Source: Xanthomonas rydalmerensis (GTDB lineage: Bacteria; Pseudomonadota; Gammaproteobacteria; Xanthomonadales; Xanthomonadaceae). Taken from it: 64,000 nucleotides of DNA. The notes beneath the pieces were generated by a model. The model was not told the DNA's origin. It made no database searches and worked only from the letters and a program-made list of their open reading frames with translations. Numbering within the stretch: the stretch's first letter is position 1; every line of letters starts with the position of its first letter. Made by a program: the position numbers and the translations under genes. Positions 1 through 10,134 of the stretch are shown one piece after another. The stretch lies in contig NZ_CP126170.1 in NCBI RefSeq assembly GCF_033170385.1, positions 1,264,001 through 1,328,000 on the forward strand. Reading direction: 5' to 3'.

Positions 1-161
1 TCGGTGCGACCTGGCGCTGGCGCGCGCAGCGCGAACTGTCGCTGCAACTGAAGAACCTGACCGATCGGCACTACGTCTACGCCTGGTACGACAGCGGGTC
101 CTCCGGCTACTCGCCCGGCGACGGCCGCGCGCTGTACGCCACGCTGAGCTGGGGTTGGTGA
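1..161 (+). CDS. TonB-dependent receptor, C-terminal fragment
   Basis: Only the last 53 codons lie in the window; the gene begins upstream. The readable part (frame starting at base 3) has the pattern of the final strands of a TonB-dependent outer-membrane beta-barrel: an alternating stretch, then LKNLTDRHY, a long loop and a closing strand LYATLSWGW with a terminal aromatic residue, as the barrel assembly signal requires. The stop overlaps the start of the following PepSY protein by one base (TGATG), so the two are translationally coupled. The pairing of a TonB receptor with a PepSY membrane protein is typical of siderophore or metal uptake loci; the substrate is not visible here. Confidence 0.85.
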   Translation, partial: GATWRWRAQRELSLQLKNLTDRHYVYAWYDSGSSGYSPGDGRALYATLSWGW

Positions 162-1594
162 TGACCACGAAAGTCATCATCACCGAGGCGGCGCCGGCGC
201 GCTTCTACCGCGCGGTGTGGCGCTGGCATTTCTATGCCGGCCTGCTGGTGCTGCCGCTGCTGGTCTGGCTGGCGCTGACCGGTGCGGCCTTCGTCTACCA
301 GCAGCCGATCGACGGCTACTTCCACCGCGCGCTGAAGACCGTGCCGGTGCCGGAGCACGCGCAGTCGTTGGCACCGCAGCGGCTGCTGGATGCGGCCCTG
401 GCCGCGCAACCGGGCCAGGCGCTGCGCTACACCACGCCGCTGCGGCGCGATGCCTCGGCGGAAGTGACCATCGCCACCGCCGATGGTCGCCACGCGGTCG
501 TGTACGTGGATCCGTACCGGGCGCGTGTGCTGGGTCAGTTGCCCGAGCACGGCACCGTGGCCTGGACGATCCGCCGCCTGCACAGCCTCGACTACGTCGG
601 CTGGTTCGCCAATGCGCTGATCGAGGTGGCGGCCGGCTGGGCGATCCTGCTGGTGCTTACCGGCGTGTACCTGTGGTGGCCGCGCGGTCGCCGCGGCGGC
701 GTGAGCACGGTGCGCGGGCGGCCGGCGCAGCGCGTGTTCTGGCGCGATCTGCATGCGCTCACCGGCAGCGTGGTCGGTGCGCTGCTGCTGTTCCTGGCGC
801 TGACCGGGATGCCGTGGTCGTGGTTCTGGGGCGCGCAGGTCAACCGCCTGGCCAATGGCCACCACTATGGCTATCCGTCCGGGCTGCGGGTGGATGTGCC
901 GATGTCGACGCAGCGGCTGAGCGACAGCGAGGTGCCGGCGTGGTCGTTGCGGCAGGCGCGCCTGCCGCAATCGTCGCCGCCGGCCGCGGACCCGCATGCG
1001 GCGCACGGCGCGCACGATGGTCACGCCGAACACGGCGGCATGGCCGACATGCCGGACGCCGCGCCGGCGGCGGACGCGATCGGCCTGGATGCAGCGGTGG
1101 CGCGGTTCCAGGCGCGCGGCATCGCGCCGGGCTACAGCGTGGCGCTGCCGCGCGGCGTGCGCGGGGTCTATACCGCCTCGGTGTATCCGCCGGACCTGGC
1201 CCAGCAACGGGTGATCCATCTGGATCAGTACAGCGGCCAGGTGCTGCTGGACATGCGCTATGCCGACTACGGCCCGCTGGCCAAGACGCTGGAGTGGGGC
1301 ATCAACGTGCACCTCGGCCAGGAGTACGGCGTGCTCAACCAGCTCATCCTGATCGGCGCCTGCCTGGGCATCGTGCTGCTGTGTGTGAGCGCCGCGGTGA
1401 TGTGGTGGAAGCGGCGTCCGCAGGGCGGGCTCGGGGTGCCGCCGTTACCGGCGGATCGGCGCACCTTGCGCGGCGTGGTCGCGCTGCTGGCGCTGGGCGG
1501 GATGCTGTTCCCGCTGGTCGGCCTGTCCTTGCTGCTGATGCTGGCGCTGGACTGGGTGCTGGTGCTGCGGCGCGAGCCCGCGGTGGGGGCTTAG
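161..1594 (+). CDS. PepSY-associated TM protein (iron-regulated membrane protein type)
   Basis: A 477-residue inner-membrane protein. It has an N-terminal membrane segment near residues 24-46, a PepSY-like periplasmic region, further membrane segments (VAAGWAILLVLTGVYLWWP and a stretch with LTGSVVGALLLFLALTGMP), and paired hydrophobic segments at the C-terminus. Proteins of this type accompany TonB-dependent siderophore receptors and several are linked to ferric-siderophore reduction. A periplasmic loop near residues 277-296 is strikingly rich in His and Asp (PHAAHGAHDGHAEHGG) and could bind metal. The start is the ATG at 161, which overlaps the stop of the receptor; a start six bases upstream (TTG) is less likely. 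The role in iron uptake is inferred from family and context. Confidence 0.85.
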   Translation: MTTKVIITEAAPARFYRAVWRWHFYAGLLVLPLLVWLALTGAAFVYQQPIDGYFHRALKTVPVPEHAQSLAPQRLLDAALAAQPGQALRYTTPLRRDASAEVTIATADGRHAVVYVDPYRARVLGQLPEHGTVAWTIRRLHSLDYVGWFANALIEVAAGWAILLVLTGVYLWWPRGRRGGVSTVRGRPAQRVFWRDLHALTGSVVGALLLFLALTGMPWSWFWGAQVNRLANGHHYGYPSGLRVDVPMSTQRLSDSEVPAWSLRQARLPQSSPPAADPHAAHGAHDGHAEHGGMADMPDAAPAADAIGLDAAVARFQARGIAPGYSVALPRGVRGVYTASVYPPDLAQQRVIHLDQYSGQVLLDMRYADYGPLAKTLEWGINVHLGQEYGVLNQLILIGACLGIVLLCVSAAVMWWKRRPQGGLGVPPLPADRRTLRGVVALLALGGMLFPLVGLSLLLMLALDWVLVLRREPAVGA

Positions 1595-1663
1595 GACATC
1601 GGGGTAGCAGCCCACTGTGATTCTGCGGCGATAGGCGAAGCCATCGGCGCATCCGACTTGGCT

Positions 1664-1695
1664 GCAGTCGGGACTGAAGTCCCTCCCACAAGGAG
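1664..1695. repeat. Palindromic repeat, GGGACTGAAGTCCCTCCCACA family
   Basis: A short palindromic element with core GGGACTGAAGTCCC, related to the larger REP-like element that follows at 1751. The same core recurs near 9936-9962, 30338-30354 and 60454-60478. No gene is visible in the gap 1595-1854 apart from these repeats. Confidence 0.7.
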
Positions 1696-1750
1696 GGATC
1701 AGTGGTCAGCGCTGGCGTCAGGACTTGCACAGCGGACACGGGGCCGCCCT

Positions 1751-1820
1751 TGTAGGAGCGGCTTCAGCCGCGACCGGGGGGCATCGGAACGCCCGGTCGC
1801 GGCTGAAGCCGCTCCTACAG
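1751..1820. repeat. REP-like inverted repeat pair (GTAGGAGCGGCTTCAGCC)
   Basis: Two inverted copies of TGTAGGAGCGGCTTCAGCCG lie head to head around a short spacer, giving a long potential hairpin. Both copies are also internally palindromic (GCGGCTTCAGCCGC). The same arrangement occurs at 9501-9570 and, in the opposite order, at 54011-54076. Such elements are common between genes in Xanthomonas and related genera. This one sits between the convergent PepSY protein gene and cysH. Confidence 0.85.
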
Positions 1821-1854
1821 TTCCTACAACAGGCCGGGCGCGTGCTGGAGCGCG

Positions 1855-2595
1855 TCACAGATCCTCGTGGATCCCGCACTCGCGCTTGAGCCCGAAGAAG
1901 CGGGTGTCTTCCTCGCGCATGCCCGGTTCCCAGCGGCGGGTGGTGTGGAAGTCGCCGATGGAGACGTAGCCCTGCTCCCACAGCGGGTGATAGGGCAGGT
2001 CGTGCTGCTGCATGTATTGCCACAGGTCGCGGTCGCTCCAGTCGGCGATCGGGTTGATCTTGTAGCGGTCGCCGCGCTTCTGCACGAACGGGGTCTGCGC
2101 GCGGCTGTCGGACTGGCTGCGGCGCAGGCCGGTGAACCAGGTGCCGACCTTCAGTTCGTCCAGGGCGCGGCGCATCGGCTCGACCTTGCGCAGGTTGTTG
2201 TATTGCTCGATGCCGACCATGCCCTGTTCCCACAGGCGGCCGTGGCGCGCTTCCATCCAGGCACGGCTGACCAGCGGGCGGTAGATCTTGAGATTGAGCT
2301 TGAGCCGCTCGGTGAGCGCGTCGGCGAAGCGATAGGTTTCGGCGAACAGGTAGCCGGTGTCGATCAGGATCACCGGGATGTCCGGGCGCTGCCGGGTCAG
2401 CAGGTGCAAGGTGGCCGCCGATTGCGCGCCGAAGCTGGACGACAACGCGGGCTCGGCCGGGCCGTGCTGCAGCGCCCAGGCCACCCGCTCCGGCGCGGAC
2501 AGCGTCGTCAGCAGCGCATTGGCGGCATCGAGATCCAGGGCTGGCGCCGGTGCGTTGGCGGAGACGTTGTGGGAGGAAGCGGGCAGAGCGCTCAT
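1855..2595 (-). CDS. cysH: Phosphoadenylyl-sulfate (PAPS) reductase
   Basis: A 246-residue cytoplasmic enzyme that reduces PAPS to sulfite with thioredoxin. The family signatures are present: a nucleotide-binding region [15 protein letters not shown], the arginine-rich substrate loop [11 protein letters not shown] near residues 155-165, and the C-terminal catalytic motif KRECGIHE with the single redox Cys at residue 240. The extra CC pairs that hold the iron-sulfur cluster of APS reductases are absent. This fits PAPS as substrate and fits the fused APS kinase in cysNC across the locus. The ATG start overlaps the cysI stop by four bases (ATGA), so it is the last gene of a cysJ-cysI-cysH unit. 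Confidence 0.95.
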   Translation of the reverse strand: MSALPASSHNVSANAPAPALDLDAANALLTTLSAPERVAWALQHGPAEPALSSSFGAQSAATLHLLTRQRPDIPVILIDTGYLFAETYRFADALTERLKLNLKIYRPLVSRAWMEARHGRLWEQGMVGIEQYNNLRKVEPMRRALDELKVGTWFTGLRRSQSDSRAQTPFVQKRGDRYKINPIADWSDRDLWQYMQQHDLPYHPLWEQGYVSIGDFHTTRRWEPGMREEDTRFFGLKRECGIHEDL

Positions 2596-4316
2596 GCGTG
2601 CAGTTCCGACGGAATCAGGTGACGGTGGGTGGGGTAGGCGGGCAGTTCGACCACGCCGGTGCGATGCAGGAAATCGCCGAAGCGCTCGTCCGCGCCGCGT
2701 TCGCTGGCATAGCGTGCGAACAGCGGTTCCAGCGCGGCGAGGATCTCCGGCTCGGCGATGTTCTCGCGGTACAGGGTGTTGAGGCGCTGGCCGCGGTGGT
2801 CGCCGCCGAGCATCAGGTTGTAGCGGCCGGGTGCCTTGCCGACCAGGGCGATCTCGGCCAGGTACGGCCGCGAACAGCCGTTCGGGCAGCCCGAGAGGCG
2901 CAGCAGGATCGGCGCGTCTTCCAGGCCGTGGCGGGCCAGCAACGGTTGCAGCTGCGCGGCGAAGGCCGGGAGATAGCGCTCGGCCTCGGCCATCGCCAGG
3001 CCGCAGGTCGGCAGGGCCACGCAGGCCATCGCCGCGCGCGCCAGCGCGGTGGGCGCGCGGTTGCCGGCGTCCAGCGCGTGCGCGCGCACCAGCGCGTCGA
3101 TCGCGGCGCGTTGCGCGGCGGGAATGCCGGCGATCACCAGGTTCTGGTTGGCGGTCATGCGGAAGTGCGCACCGTCGCCGGCGTCGCGCAGGTGCGCGGC
3201 GATCGCGCGCAGGCCGCTGAGGTGCTGCGCGCCGTCGGCGTGGTCGGCGATACGCCCGGCCGGCAGCGACAGGGTCAGGTGCCAGCGGCCATCTTCGCCT
3301 TCGTTCCAGCCGTCGCGGTCGCCGTTGTGCTCGAAGGCGAAGGCGCGCACCGGCTGCAGGCGCACGCCGGCGCGGCGCTCGATCTCCGCCACTACCGTGT
3401 CCAGGCCGTGGTCGTCGATGGTGTATTTGAAGCGTGCGCGCTTGCGCACCGTGCGGTTGCCCAGGTCGCGCTGGGTGGTGACCACGGCGGTGGCGACGTC
3501 GAGCAACTGCGCGCGGTCGATGAAGCCGACCACGTTGGCCACGCGCGGGTAGGTCTCCGCGTCGCCGTGGCTGGCGCCCATGCCGCCGCCGAGGCTGACG
3601 TTGTAGCCGGCCAGGGTGCCGTCGGCGTCGAGCACGCCGATGAACCCCAGGTCGTTGGCGAACACGTCGACGTCGTTGACCGGCGGCAGTGCGAAGCCGA
3701 TCTTGAACTTGCGCGGCAGGTAGGCGTTGCCGTAGATCGGCTCGTCCTCCTGGCCGCTGCCGGCGACCTGCTCCTCGTCCAGCCAGATCTCGTAGTAGGC
3801 GCGGGTGTTGGGCAGCAGGTGTTCGGACACGCGCGCGGCATCGGCATAGAGCGTGGCATGCGCCTGCGAGGCCAGCGGATTGGCGGCGACCTGCACGTTG
3901 CGGTTGACGTCGCCGCAGGCGGCCAGCGTGTCGATCAGCGCGGCGTTGATCGCCTGCATGGTCGCCTTCAGTTCGCGCTTGATCACCCCGTGGAACTGGA
4001 ATGCCTGGCGCGTGGTGATGCGCAGCGAGTGGTTGCCGTAGGTGGTGGCGATGGCATCGAGCTTGAGCCACTGCGCCGGCTCCACCACCCCGCCCGGGGT
4101 GCGCGTGCGGATCATGAACTGGTAGGCCGGCTCCAGCTTCTGCCGGCGCCGCTCCTCGCGCAGATCGCGGTCGTCCTGCTGGTAGCTGCCGTGGTACTTG
4201 ATCAGGGTCTGATCGTCCTCGCGCAGCGCCCCGGTGACCGGATCGGCCAGGCTCTGCAGCAGCGACCCGCGCAGCCGCTGGCTTTTGTGCTTGATGTCTT
4301 CGACGGAATGGGACAT
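2592..4316 (-). CDS. cysI: Sulfite reductase (NADPH) hemoprotein, beta subunit
   Basis: A 574-residue hemoprotein subunit that reduces sulfite to sulfide with six electrons delivered by CysJ. The siroheme / 4Fe-4S ligands are clear: C432-X5-C438 (CVALPTC) and C477-X3-C481 (SGCPNGC). Substrate-binding basic residues occur in the first half ([14 protein letters not shown]). Length matches the family. The start chosen is the ATG that gives [19 protein letters not shown]. The frame stays open a further 28 codons upstream, but those codons lie inside an intergenic repeat. No strong ribosome binding site is visible before this ATG. It follows cysJ after a 140-base gap filled by the repeat. Confidence 0.95.
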   Translation of the reverse strand: MSHSVEDIKHKSQRLRGSLLQSLADPVTGALREDDQTLIKYHGSYQQDDRDLREERRRQKLEPAYQFMIRTRTPGGVVEPAQWLKLDAIATTYGNHSLRITTRQAFQFHGVIKRELKATMQAINAALIDTLAACGDVNRNVQVAANPLASQAHATLYADAARVSEHLLPNTRAYYEIWLDEEQVAGSGQEDEPIYGNAYLPRKFKIGFALPPVNDVDVFANDLGFIGVLDADGTLAGYNVSLGGGMGASHGDAETYPRVANVVGFIDRAQLLDVATAVVTTQRDLGNRTVRKRARFKYTIDDHGLDTVVAEIERRAGVRLQPVRAFAFEHNGDRDGWNEGEDGRWHLTLSLPAGRIADHADGAQHLSGLRAIAAHLRDAGDGAHFRMTANQNLVIAGIPAAQRAAIDALVRAHALDAGNRAPTALARAAMACVALPTCGLAMAEAERYLPAFAAQLQPLLARHGLEDAPILLRLSGCPNGCSRPYLAEIALVGKAPGRYNLMLGGDHRGQRLNTLYRENIAEPEILAALEPLFARYASERGADERFGDFLHRTGVVELPAYPTHRHLIPSELHA

Positions 4317-4319
4317 TGA

Positions 4320-4457
4320 AGGGCCGGGATTGGGGAGTAGGGATTCGGGATTGGTGGAGCGAGCAGACGTGTACTGACGGATCAAAGCCTTCGACAGCAA
4401 CAGGCGCGCGGATCGCCGCTTCGACGAATCCCCAATCCCGACTCCCCAATCCCCACC
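4320..4457. repeat. GGGATTGGGGATT-family inverted repeat between cysJ and cysI
   Basis: Left arm GGGATTGGGGAGTAGGGATT (4327-4346) and right arm AATCCCCAATCCCGACTCCC (4429-4448) are inverted copies separated by about 80 unrelated bases. The same arm-loop-arm pattern occurs at 7447-7560 and 26279-26414, and a single arm at 23527-23555. The element splits the cysJ-cysI transcription unit. In a transcript it would form a long stem-loop that could affect the relative expression of cysJ and cysI; that effect is inference. Confidence 0.8.
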
Positions 4458-6341
4458 TCAATAGACATCGCGCGCATACCGCCCCTCCCGCTGCAATTGG
4501 CTGAGGTAGGCCGCGGCGTCCTCGGGGCTGTGGGCGCCGTGTTCGGCGACGAGCTCCAGCAGGGTGGCGTGCACATCCTTGCCCATGGCGATGGCGCCGC
4601 ACACGTACAGGTGCGCGCCATTCTGCAGCCAGTCGTAGACGGCGCGGCCGTGTTCGCGCAGGCGCTGCTGCACGTACACCTTGGCTGGCGCGGCGGTGCC
4701 GCGCAGCGGCTGCACGTCGCGCGAGAACGCCAGGTCCAGCCGGTGCAGTTCGCCGCTGCGCAGTGCCTGCTGCCATTCGGCCTGGTAGAGGAAATCGCGG
4801 TTGAAGTGGCGGGCACCGAAGAACAACCAGTTGCGGCCGCTGGCGCCGCTTTCGGCGCGCTCCTGCACGAAGCCGCGGAACGGCGCCACGCCGGTGCCGG
4901 GGCCGATCATCAGGATGTCGCGGCTGCCGTCGGCCGGCACCCGGAAGCGTTCGTTGGGTTCGATGTAGACCGGCGCGCTGTCGCCTTCGGCCAAGGCGGC
5001 CAGATAGCCGCTTGCGGCGCCGCCATGGGCATGACCGTGGGCGTGATAGGCCAGCACGTCGACGGTGAGGTGGGCTTCGTCGCCGACGCGCTTTTGGCTG
5101 GAGGCGATCGAGTACAGCCGCGGGACCATCGGCCGCAGCGCCTGCAGCAGCGCGGCGTGGTCCCAATCCGCCGGCCAGCGACGCAGCACGTCGATCACTT
5201 GGTGATCGGCGAGCAGCGCCGCCAGGCCGGCGGTCTGGGTGGGGTCGAGCAGCTCGGTCAGCTCGGTCAGCGCGGTCGCGCCGGCGCGTTCGGCCACCGC
5301 GGCGAGCAACGGGCGCGAGGCCCGTGTCAGCTCGCGGTGGCCGCTGAGCCACTCGTGCAGGGACAGTGTCTGCCCATCGGCAGTGAATTCGACGTCACCG
5401 TCCAGTCGGGTCGCGGTCAACACCGCCTCGACCAGCGCGGGCGGATTGCGATGGCGCACGCCCAGGGCATCGCCGGGTTCGTAGTGCAGGCCGCTGCCGG
5501 CCAGCGACAGTTCCAGGTGGCGCACGTCCTTGTCGGCTTGGCCGTGCGCGGCGTAGCGCGGCCCCTTGAAGTCGCGGCCGCTGATCGGCTGGTTGGCCAG
5601 CACCTCGGCGGCGAACGGCTGGGTGCAGCTCCACGTCGCGGCGGCGGCGCCGCGCAGCGGCGTCACCGTGGCCGATGGCGCCGCGGGCGTGCGGCCCAGC
5701 ACGTCGCGTGCCTGCGCCAGCGCCTGCGCGCGCCACGGCGCCGCCACCGTCTCGATCTCCAGGTCGGCCTCGCCCAGCGGCAGCAGCCGCTGCGCGCCGA
5801 GTTCGGCCAGGCGCGCGTCCAGGCGCCGGGCGATGCCGCAGAAATCGGCGTAGCTGGAATCGCCCAGGCCGAGCACGGCGTATTGCAGCTGCGGCAGCTT
5901 CGGCGCGCGCCGGCCCTGCAGGAACTCGACGAAGCCGATCGCATCGTCCGGCGGGTCGCCCTCGCCCTGGGTGCTGATGACCACGTACAGCAGACGCTCG
6001 TTGCCCAGCTCGCGGGTGGGATAGGCGTCGGCGCGCAGCAGGCGCACCGCCAGGCCAGCGGCTTCGGCCTCGGCGGCCACCTGTTCGGCGGCGCGGCGCG
6101 CGTTGCCGGTCTGGCTGCCGTAGACGATGCTTAACTGCGGCGCGGGCGAGGGGGCCGCGGCAGCGCCGGCGACCACAGCCAGCGCCGGGGTCGCCGGACC
6201 CTGCGCCTGGGCCAGGCCGGCGGCGTAGCCGGACAGCCACCACAGGCCGGCCGCGTCCAGGCCCTCCACGGTCCGCGCCAGCAGTGCCTTGCGCTCCTCG
6301 GGCAAGGGGCTGGGCGGCAACGCGGGCGAGGCGGCGGTCAT
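4458..6341 (-). CDS. cysJ: Sulfite reductase (NADPH) flavoprotein, alpha subunit
   Basis: A 627-residue diflavin reductase that passes electrons from NADPH through FAD and FMN to CysI. The domains are in the usual order: a flavodoxin-like FMN domain ([19 protein letters not shown], residues about 72-90; the loop STQGEGDPP), an FAD domain with RLYSIASSQ, and an NADPH-binding domain with [16 protein letters not shown] and a C-terminal RYARDVY. The N-terminal 65 residues before the FMN domain are alanine-rich, as in other CysJ proteins. It is the first gene of the minus-strand unit and is divergent from cysD over a 194-base promoter region. Regulation by a CysB-like activator is expected from family knowledge, but no site was identified. 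Confidence 0.95.
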   Translation of the reverse strand: MTAASPALPPSPLPEERKALLARTVEGLDAAGLWWLSGYAAGLAQAQGPATPALAVVAGAAAAPSPAPQLSIVYGSQTGNARRAAEQVAAEAEAAGLAVRLLRADAYPTRELGNERLLYVVISTQGEGDPPDDAIGFVEFLQGRRAPKLPQLQYAVLGLGDSSYADFCGIARRLDARLAELGAQRLLPLGEADLEIETVAAPWRAQALAQARDVLGRTPAAPSATVTPLRGAAAATWSCTQPFAAEVLANQPISGRDFKGPRYAAHGQADKDVRHLELSLAGSGLHYEPGDALGVRHRNPPALVEAVLTATRLDGDVEFTADGQTLSLHEWLSGHRELTRASRPLLAAVAERAGATALTELTELLDPTQTAGLAALLADHQVIDVLRRWPADWDHAALLQALRPMVPRLYSIASSQKRVGDEAHLTVDVLAYHAHGHAHGGAASGYLAALAEGDSAPVYIEPNERFRVPADGSRDILMIGPGTGVAPFRGFVQERAESGASGRNWLFFGARHFNRDFLYQAEWQQALRSGELHRLDLAFSRDVQPLRGTAAPAKVYVQQRLREHGRAVYDWLQNGAHLYVCGAIAMGKDVHATLLELVAEHGAHSPEDAAAYLSQLQREGRYARDVY

Positions 6342-6535
6342 GGCCGGTCCGATGTATGAGGAAGGGATGACCGATGTTAGGGATTCGTTGCGCTGTGCAG
6401 AAAGGAACAGGGGTTATCGGCTCATGCCCGGGGCTTATTTCTGCCGAGTGGCCAGCGGACGCACACTGCCGACCCGACTGCCACGACCGCTGCTACGCTT
6501 CGGTCCGGTCTCCACTGCCTGCCGCTGCCGTCTCG
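6342..6535. promoter_or_regulatory. Divergent promoter region cysJ / cysD
   Basis: This 194-base gap separates the start codons of cysJ (minus) and cysD (plus) and must hold promoters for both sulfate-assimilation units. The sequence is GC-rich, and I could not assign -35/-10 boxes or a CysB site with confidence. The call rests on gene arrangement. Confidence 0.5.
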
Positions 6536-7444
6536 ATGAGTTCGTCACCCCTGTCCCATCTCGACCGCCTCGAGGCCGAGAGCATCCACATCCTGCGCGA
6601 GGTCGCCGCCGAATTCCGCAACCCGGTGCTGCTGTATTCGGTGGGCAAGGACAGCTCGGTGCTGCTGCACCTGCTGCTCAAGGCGTTCGCGCCGGCACCG
6701 CCGCCGATCCCGCTGCTGCACGTGGACACGCGCTGGAAGTTCCGCGAGATGATCGCCTTCCGCGACCGCCGCGCCGCCGAGACCGGCGTGGAACTGCGCG
6801 TGCACATCAATCCCGACGGCGTCGCCCAGGACGTCGGCCCGTTCAGCCACGGCCCCAGCGTACACACCGACGTGATGAAGACCCAGGCGCTGAAGCAGGC
6901 CCTGGACCTGTGGAAGTTCGATGCCGCCATCGGCGGCGCGCGCCGCGACGAGGAGAAGGCGCGCGCCAAGGAGCGCGTGTTCTCGTTCCGCAACGCGCAC
7001 CACCGCTGGGATCCCAAGCAGCAGCGTCCGGAGCTGTGGAATCTGTACAACCCGCGGATCCATCCCGGCGAGAGCGTGCGCGTGTTCCCGCTGTCCAACT
7101 GGACCGAACTGGACATCTGGCTGTACATCTACCGCGAAGCGATCCCGGTGGTGCCGCTGTACTTCGCCGCCGAACACCCGGTGGTGGAGCGCGATGGCGC
7201 GCTGATCATGGTCGACGACGCGCGCCTGCCGCTGCGTCCCGGCGAAACCCCGCAACTGCGCCGGGTGCGCTTCCGCACCCTCGGCTGCTACCCGCTGACC
7301 GGCGCGATCGAGTCGCAGGCCGACACCCTGGAGAAGATCATCGCCGAGATGCTGCAGGCCACCACCTCCGAACGCCAGGGCCGGATCATCGACCAGGATC
7401 CGGGCGCGTCGATGGAGCAGAAGAAGGTGGAGGGTTATTTCTGA
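6536..7444 (+). CDS. cysD: Sulfate adenylyltransferase subunit 2
   Basis: A 302-residue subunit of ATP sulfurylase, which makes APS from sulfate and ATP in complex with CysN. It has the PP-loop ATP pyrophosphatase motif [13 protein letters not shown] near residues 28-40 and the conserved stretch [20 protein letters not shown]. The C-terminus ends in EQKKVEGYF, typical of the family. The frame is open for 54 codons upstream, but the ATG at 6536 gives the family-like start [20 protein letters not shown]. The stop overlaps the ATG of cysNC by one base (TGATG). Confidence 0.95.
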   Translation: MSSSPLSHLDRLEAESIHILREVAAEFRNPVLLYSVGKDSSVLLHLLLKAFAPAPPPIPLLHVDTRWKFREMIAFRDRRAAETGVELRVHINPDGVAQDVGPFSHGPSVHTDVMKTQALKQALDLWKFDAAIGGARRDEEKARAKERVFSFRNAHHRWDPKQQRPELWNLYNPRIHPGESVRVFPLSNWTELDIWLYIYREAIPVVPLYFAAEHPVVERDGALIMVDDARLPLRPGETPQLRRVRFRTLGCYPLTGAIESQADTLEKIIAEMLQATTSERQGRIIDQDPGASMEQKKVEGYF

Positions 7445-9432
7445 TGGGCCGGGAGTCGGGATTCGGGATTGGGGATTCGCAAGAGCGCAGTTCGGCGACG
7501 GATGCGGTGTCGGGAGGGAACGCTGTTACGAATCCCCAATCCCGAATCTCCAATCCCGTAGGCGGCGACGCAGTCGCCGCCTACCTGCAACAACACGAAC
7601 ACAAGCCACTGCTGCGCTTCATCACCTGCGGCAGCGTCGACGACGGCAAGAGCACGCTCATCGGGCGCTTGCTGTACGACAGCAAGCGGCTGTTCGACGA
7701 CCAGTTGGCTGCGCTCGGTGCCGACAGCAAGCGCCACGGCACCCGCGGTGGGGCCATCGACTATGCGCTGTTGCTGGATGGCCTGGCCGCCGAGCGCGAA
7801 CAGGGCATCACCATCGACGTGGCCTACCGCTATTTCGACACCGACCGGCGCAAGTTCATCGTCGCCGATTGCCCCGGGCATGCGCAGTACACCCGCAACA
7901 TGGCCACCGGTGCGTCCACCGCCGACGTGGCGGTGGTGCTGGTCGACGCCGCCAAGGGGGTGCTGACCCAGACCCGCCGGCACAGCTACATCGTCGCCCT
8001 GCTGGGCATCCGCCACGTGGTGTTGGCGGTCAACAAGATGGACCTGGTCGAGTTCGATCAGGCGACGTTCGAGAGCATCGCCAGCGAGTACCGTGCGCTC
8101 GCCGCGCAACTGGGCATCGCCGACGTGCAGTGCATTCCGCTGTCCGCGTTGGAGGGCGACAACCTGTCGCAGCGCTCGCCGCGCATGCCCTGGTACGCCG
8201 GTCCGGCGCTGCTCGAGCATCTGGAAGGCGTGCAGCTGGATGCGCGCGGCGGCGACAGCGGCCTGCGCCTGCCGGTGCAGTGGGTCAACCGCCCGCACGC
8301 GCAGTTCCGCGGCTTCGCCGGCACCGTGGCGGCCGGTGCGGTGCAGCCCGGCGATGCGGTGGTGGTGCTGCCGTCGGCGCGGCGCGCGCAGGTGGCACAG
8401 GTGCTGGTCGGCGCCGAGCCGGTGCCGCGCGCGGTGGCCGGGCAGGCGGTGACCCTGACCCTGACCGAGGAGATCGACGTCAGCCGCGGCGACGTGATCG
8501 CCGCCGCCGGCGATCCGCCGGAGGTGGCCGACCAGTTCGCCGCGCACGTGCTGTGGATGGACGATGCCGCGCTGTTGCCGGGCCGCCCGTACTGGCTGAA
8601 GATCGGCGCGCGCACCGTGGCCGCCAGCGTCACCGAGATCAAGCACCGCATCGACGTCAACACGCAGGAGCGGCTGGCGGCCAAGCGCCTGGAACTCAAC
8701 GAGGTCGGCTACTGCAACCTGGCGCTGGACCAGCCGATCGCCTTCGCCCCGTACGCGCAGGACCGCACGCTCGGCGGCTTCATCCTGATCGACCGCCACA
8801 GCAATGCCACCGTCGCCGCCGGCACCCTGGATTTTGCGCTGCGCCGCGCCGGCAACGTGCACTGGCAGCACCTGGACGTGGACAAGGCCGCGCGCGCGCG
8901 GATCAAGGGACAGACGCCGAAGGTGCTGTGGTTCACCGGCCTGTCCGGCGCCGGCAAGTCGACCATCGCCAACCTGGTCGACAAGCGCCTGCACGCACTG
9001 GGCTACCACACCTTCATCCTCGACGGCGACAACGTCCGCCACGGCCTGAATCGCGACCTGGGCTTCACCGACGAGGATCGGGTCGAGAATATCCGCCGCG
9101 TTGCCGAAGTGGCCAGGTTGATGGTCGATGCTGGCTTGATCGTGCTGGTCAGCTTCATCTCACCGTTCCGCGCCGAGCGGCAACTGGCGCGCGAGCGCTT
9201 CGGCGAGGGCGAATTCCTCGAGGTGTTCGTCGACGTGCCGCTGCCGGTGGCCGAGGCGCGCGACATCAAGGGCCTGTACGCCAAGGCGCGCGCCGGCCTG
9301 ATCCCCAACTTCACCGGCATCGATTCGCCGTACGAGGCGCCGGAGCGGCCGGAACTGCACCTGCACGCCGACGGCGACAATGCCGAAGCGCTGGCCGCAC
9401 AGGTACTGGCGGCGCTGGGACTGCAGGACTGA
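7444..9432 (+). CDS. cysNC: Bifunctional sulfate adenylyltransferase subunit 1 / APS kinase
   Basis: A 662-residue fusion. The CysN GTPase part has G1 CGSVDDGKS (residues 62-70), G3 DCPGH (142-146) and G4 NKMD (197-200), followed by EF-Tu-like beta-barrel domains. The CysC part begins near residue 490 and has a P-loop GLSGAGKST (499-507) plus [14 protein letters not shown] and [14 protein letters not shown]. CysN powers APS synthesis by GTP hydrolysis; CysC phosphorylates APS to PAPS, which feeds CysH. The start overlaps the cysD stop. The first 39 codons are made of the GGGATTGGGGATT repeat read in frame; true CysN similarity starts only around [13 protein letters not shown]. An alternative start is the in-frame GTG near 7507. 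The extension is discussed as a finding. Confidence 0.95.
   Translation: MGRESGFGIGDSQERSSATDAVSGGNAVTNPQSRISNPVGGDAVAAYLQQHEHKPLLRFITCGSVDDGKSTLIGRLLYDSKRLFDDQLAALGADSKRHGTRGGAIDYALLLDGLAAEREQGITIDVAYRYFDTDRRKFIVADCPGHAQYTRNMATGASTADVAVVLVDAAKGVLTQTRRHSYIVALLGIRHVVLAVNKMDLVEFDQATFESIASEYRALAAQLGIADVQCIPLSALEGDNLSQRSPRMPWYAGPALLEHLEGVQLDARGGDSGLRLPVQWVNRPHAQFRGFAGTVAAGAVQPGDAVVVLPSARRAQVAQVLVGAEPVPRAVAGQAVTLTLTEEIDVSRGDVIAAAGDPPEVADQFAAHVLWMDDAALLPGRPYWLKIGARTVAASVTEIKHRIDVNTQERLAAKRLELNEVGYCNLALDQPIAFAPYAQDRTLGGFILIDRHSNATVAAGTLDFALRRAGNVHWQHLDVDKAARARIKGQTPKVLWFTGLSGAGKSTIANLVDKRLHALGYHTFILDGDNVRHGLNRDLGFTDEDRVENIRRVAEVARLMVDAGLIVLVSFISPFRAERQLARERFGEGEFLEVFVDVPLPVAEARDIKGLYAKARAGLIPNFTGIDSPYEAPERPELHLHADGDNAEALAAQVLAALGLQD
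7447..7560. repeat. GGGATTGGGGATT-family inverted repeat inside the cysNC reading frame
   Basis: Left arm CGGGATTCGGGATTGGGGAT (7456-7475) and right arm AATCCCCAATCCCGAATCTC (7530-7549) form an inverted repeat with about 55 bases between. It is the same family as at 4320 and 26277, but here it lies after the cysNC start codon and is open in frame, adding residues such as [11 protein letters not shown] and [10 protein letters not shown] to the protein. Confidence 0.85.
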
Positions 9433-10134
9433 GGTGGGGAGCGAGGTTTTGCCGCTGGCGTGCCGGTGTCGATCATGTCGCCGTGCCCCTGTAGCGCCCT
9501 TGTAGGAGCGGCTTCAGCCGCGACCAGGCTTTCCCGGTAAAGTCCGGTCGCGGCTGAAACCGCTCCTACAATCCAACTGCCGCCGCAACAAAATGAGCAA
9601 TAGCAACGGCTTTCGCCCTTGCGGGCGAGTTACTTTGATCAGCCTTCGGCTGCTGAGAAGCGCTTCTTTTCTCGCGCAAAGAAAAAGGTAACCAAAAGGA
9701 GCGCTTTACCACAGCCGAAGGCTGGTCAAGCGCGCCCTGCCTTGCGGAAGGGAACCCGGCAAGTCAAAGCCGAAGCAACAGCGATAGCAAAGCGAATGCG
9801 CTGCACTTGGTGGCCCACGTCGCCTGTTGATCGTGGTGGGCACGCAACACCGCTGGTCTCCGCAGCAGCCGCAGGCGCCGTTCGCGCGTGCGGAACGACG
9901 CCTGCCGGGACTTGCGATACGTTGGCCGAGTTCACTGTGGGAGGGACTTCAGTCCCGACGCCTTTCAAGGGTGGGTGCACAGCAGGAATCGTTCGTCGCG
10001 GCTGCATGGCAGTTGATTTCTACGACGAACTGCTCCCCGCGCGAGCGCTAGTGTTGTCCCACTGACCGTCATCACGTGACAGCCGCGGCCGCGCATGCTT
10101 AAGTCGTCGCCCTCCTCATCGGCGAAGGCCTTCC
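9433..10134. other. Repeat-dense intergenic region, no gene seen
   Basis: This 700-base stretch holds no convincing gene. It contains a REP-like inverted pair (9501-9570), a block near 9616-9710 of the type GGGCGAGTTACTTT ... CGCGCAAAGAAAAAGGTAACC that recurs in many Xanthomonas and related genomes, and a GGGACTTCAGTCCC palindrome near 9944-9957. The short open frames here have no ribosome binding site or family resemblance. The promoter of the aminopeptidase gene presumably lies at its right end. Confidence 0.75.
9501..9570. repeat. REP-like inverted repeat pair
   Basis: Inverted copies of TGTAGGAGCGGCTTCAGCCG separated by a short spacer, the same organisation as 1751-1820; the right copy carries one change (GAAACCGCT). 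It lies downstream of cysNC and could act as a 3' transcript end structure. Confidence 0.85.

Noticed and set aside
1855..5352. A 1165-codon minus-strand frame covering cysH and antisense or other-frame parts of cysI and cysJ
   Set aside because: Only its last 246 codons are cysH; the rest is Arg/Ala/Pro-rich sequence in the wrong frame of cysI and cysJ, a usual effect of high GC content.
7435..9042. Long minus-strand frame opposite cysNC
   Set aside because: Low-complexity Gln/Arg/Val text without start signals; the plus strand encodes clear CysN and CysC motifs.
9619..10065. Open frame of 148 codons upstream of the aminopeptidase
   Set aside because: It consists of translated intergenic repeats and has no family or start signal.
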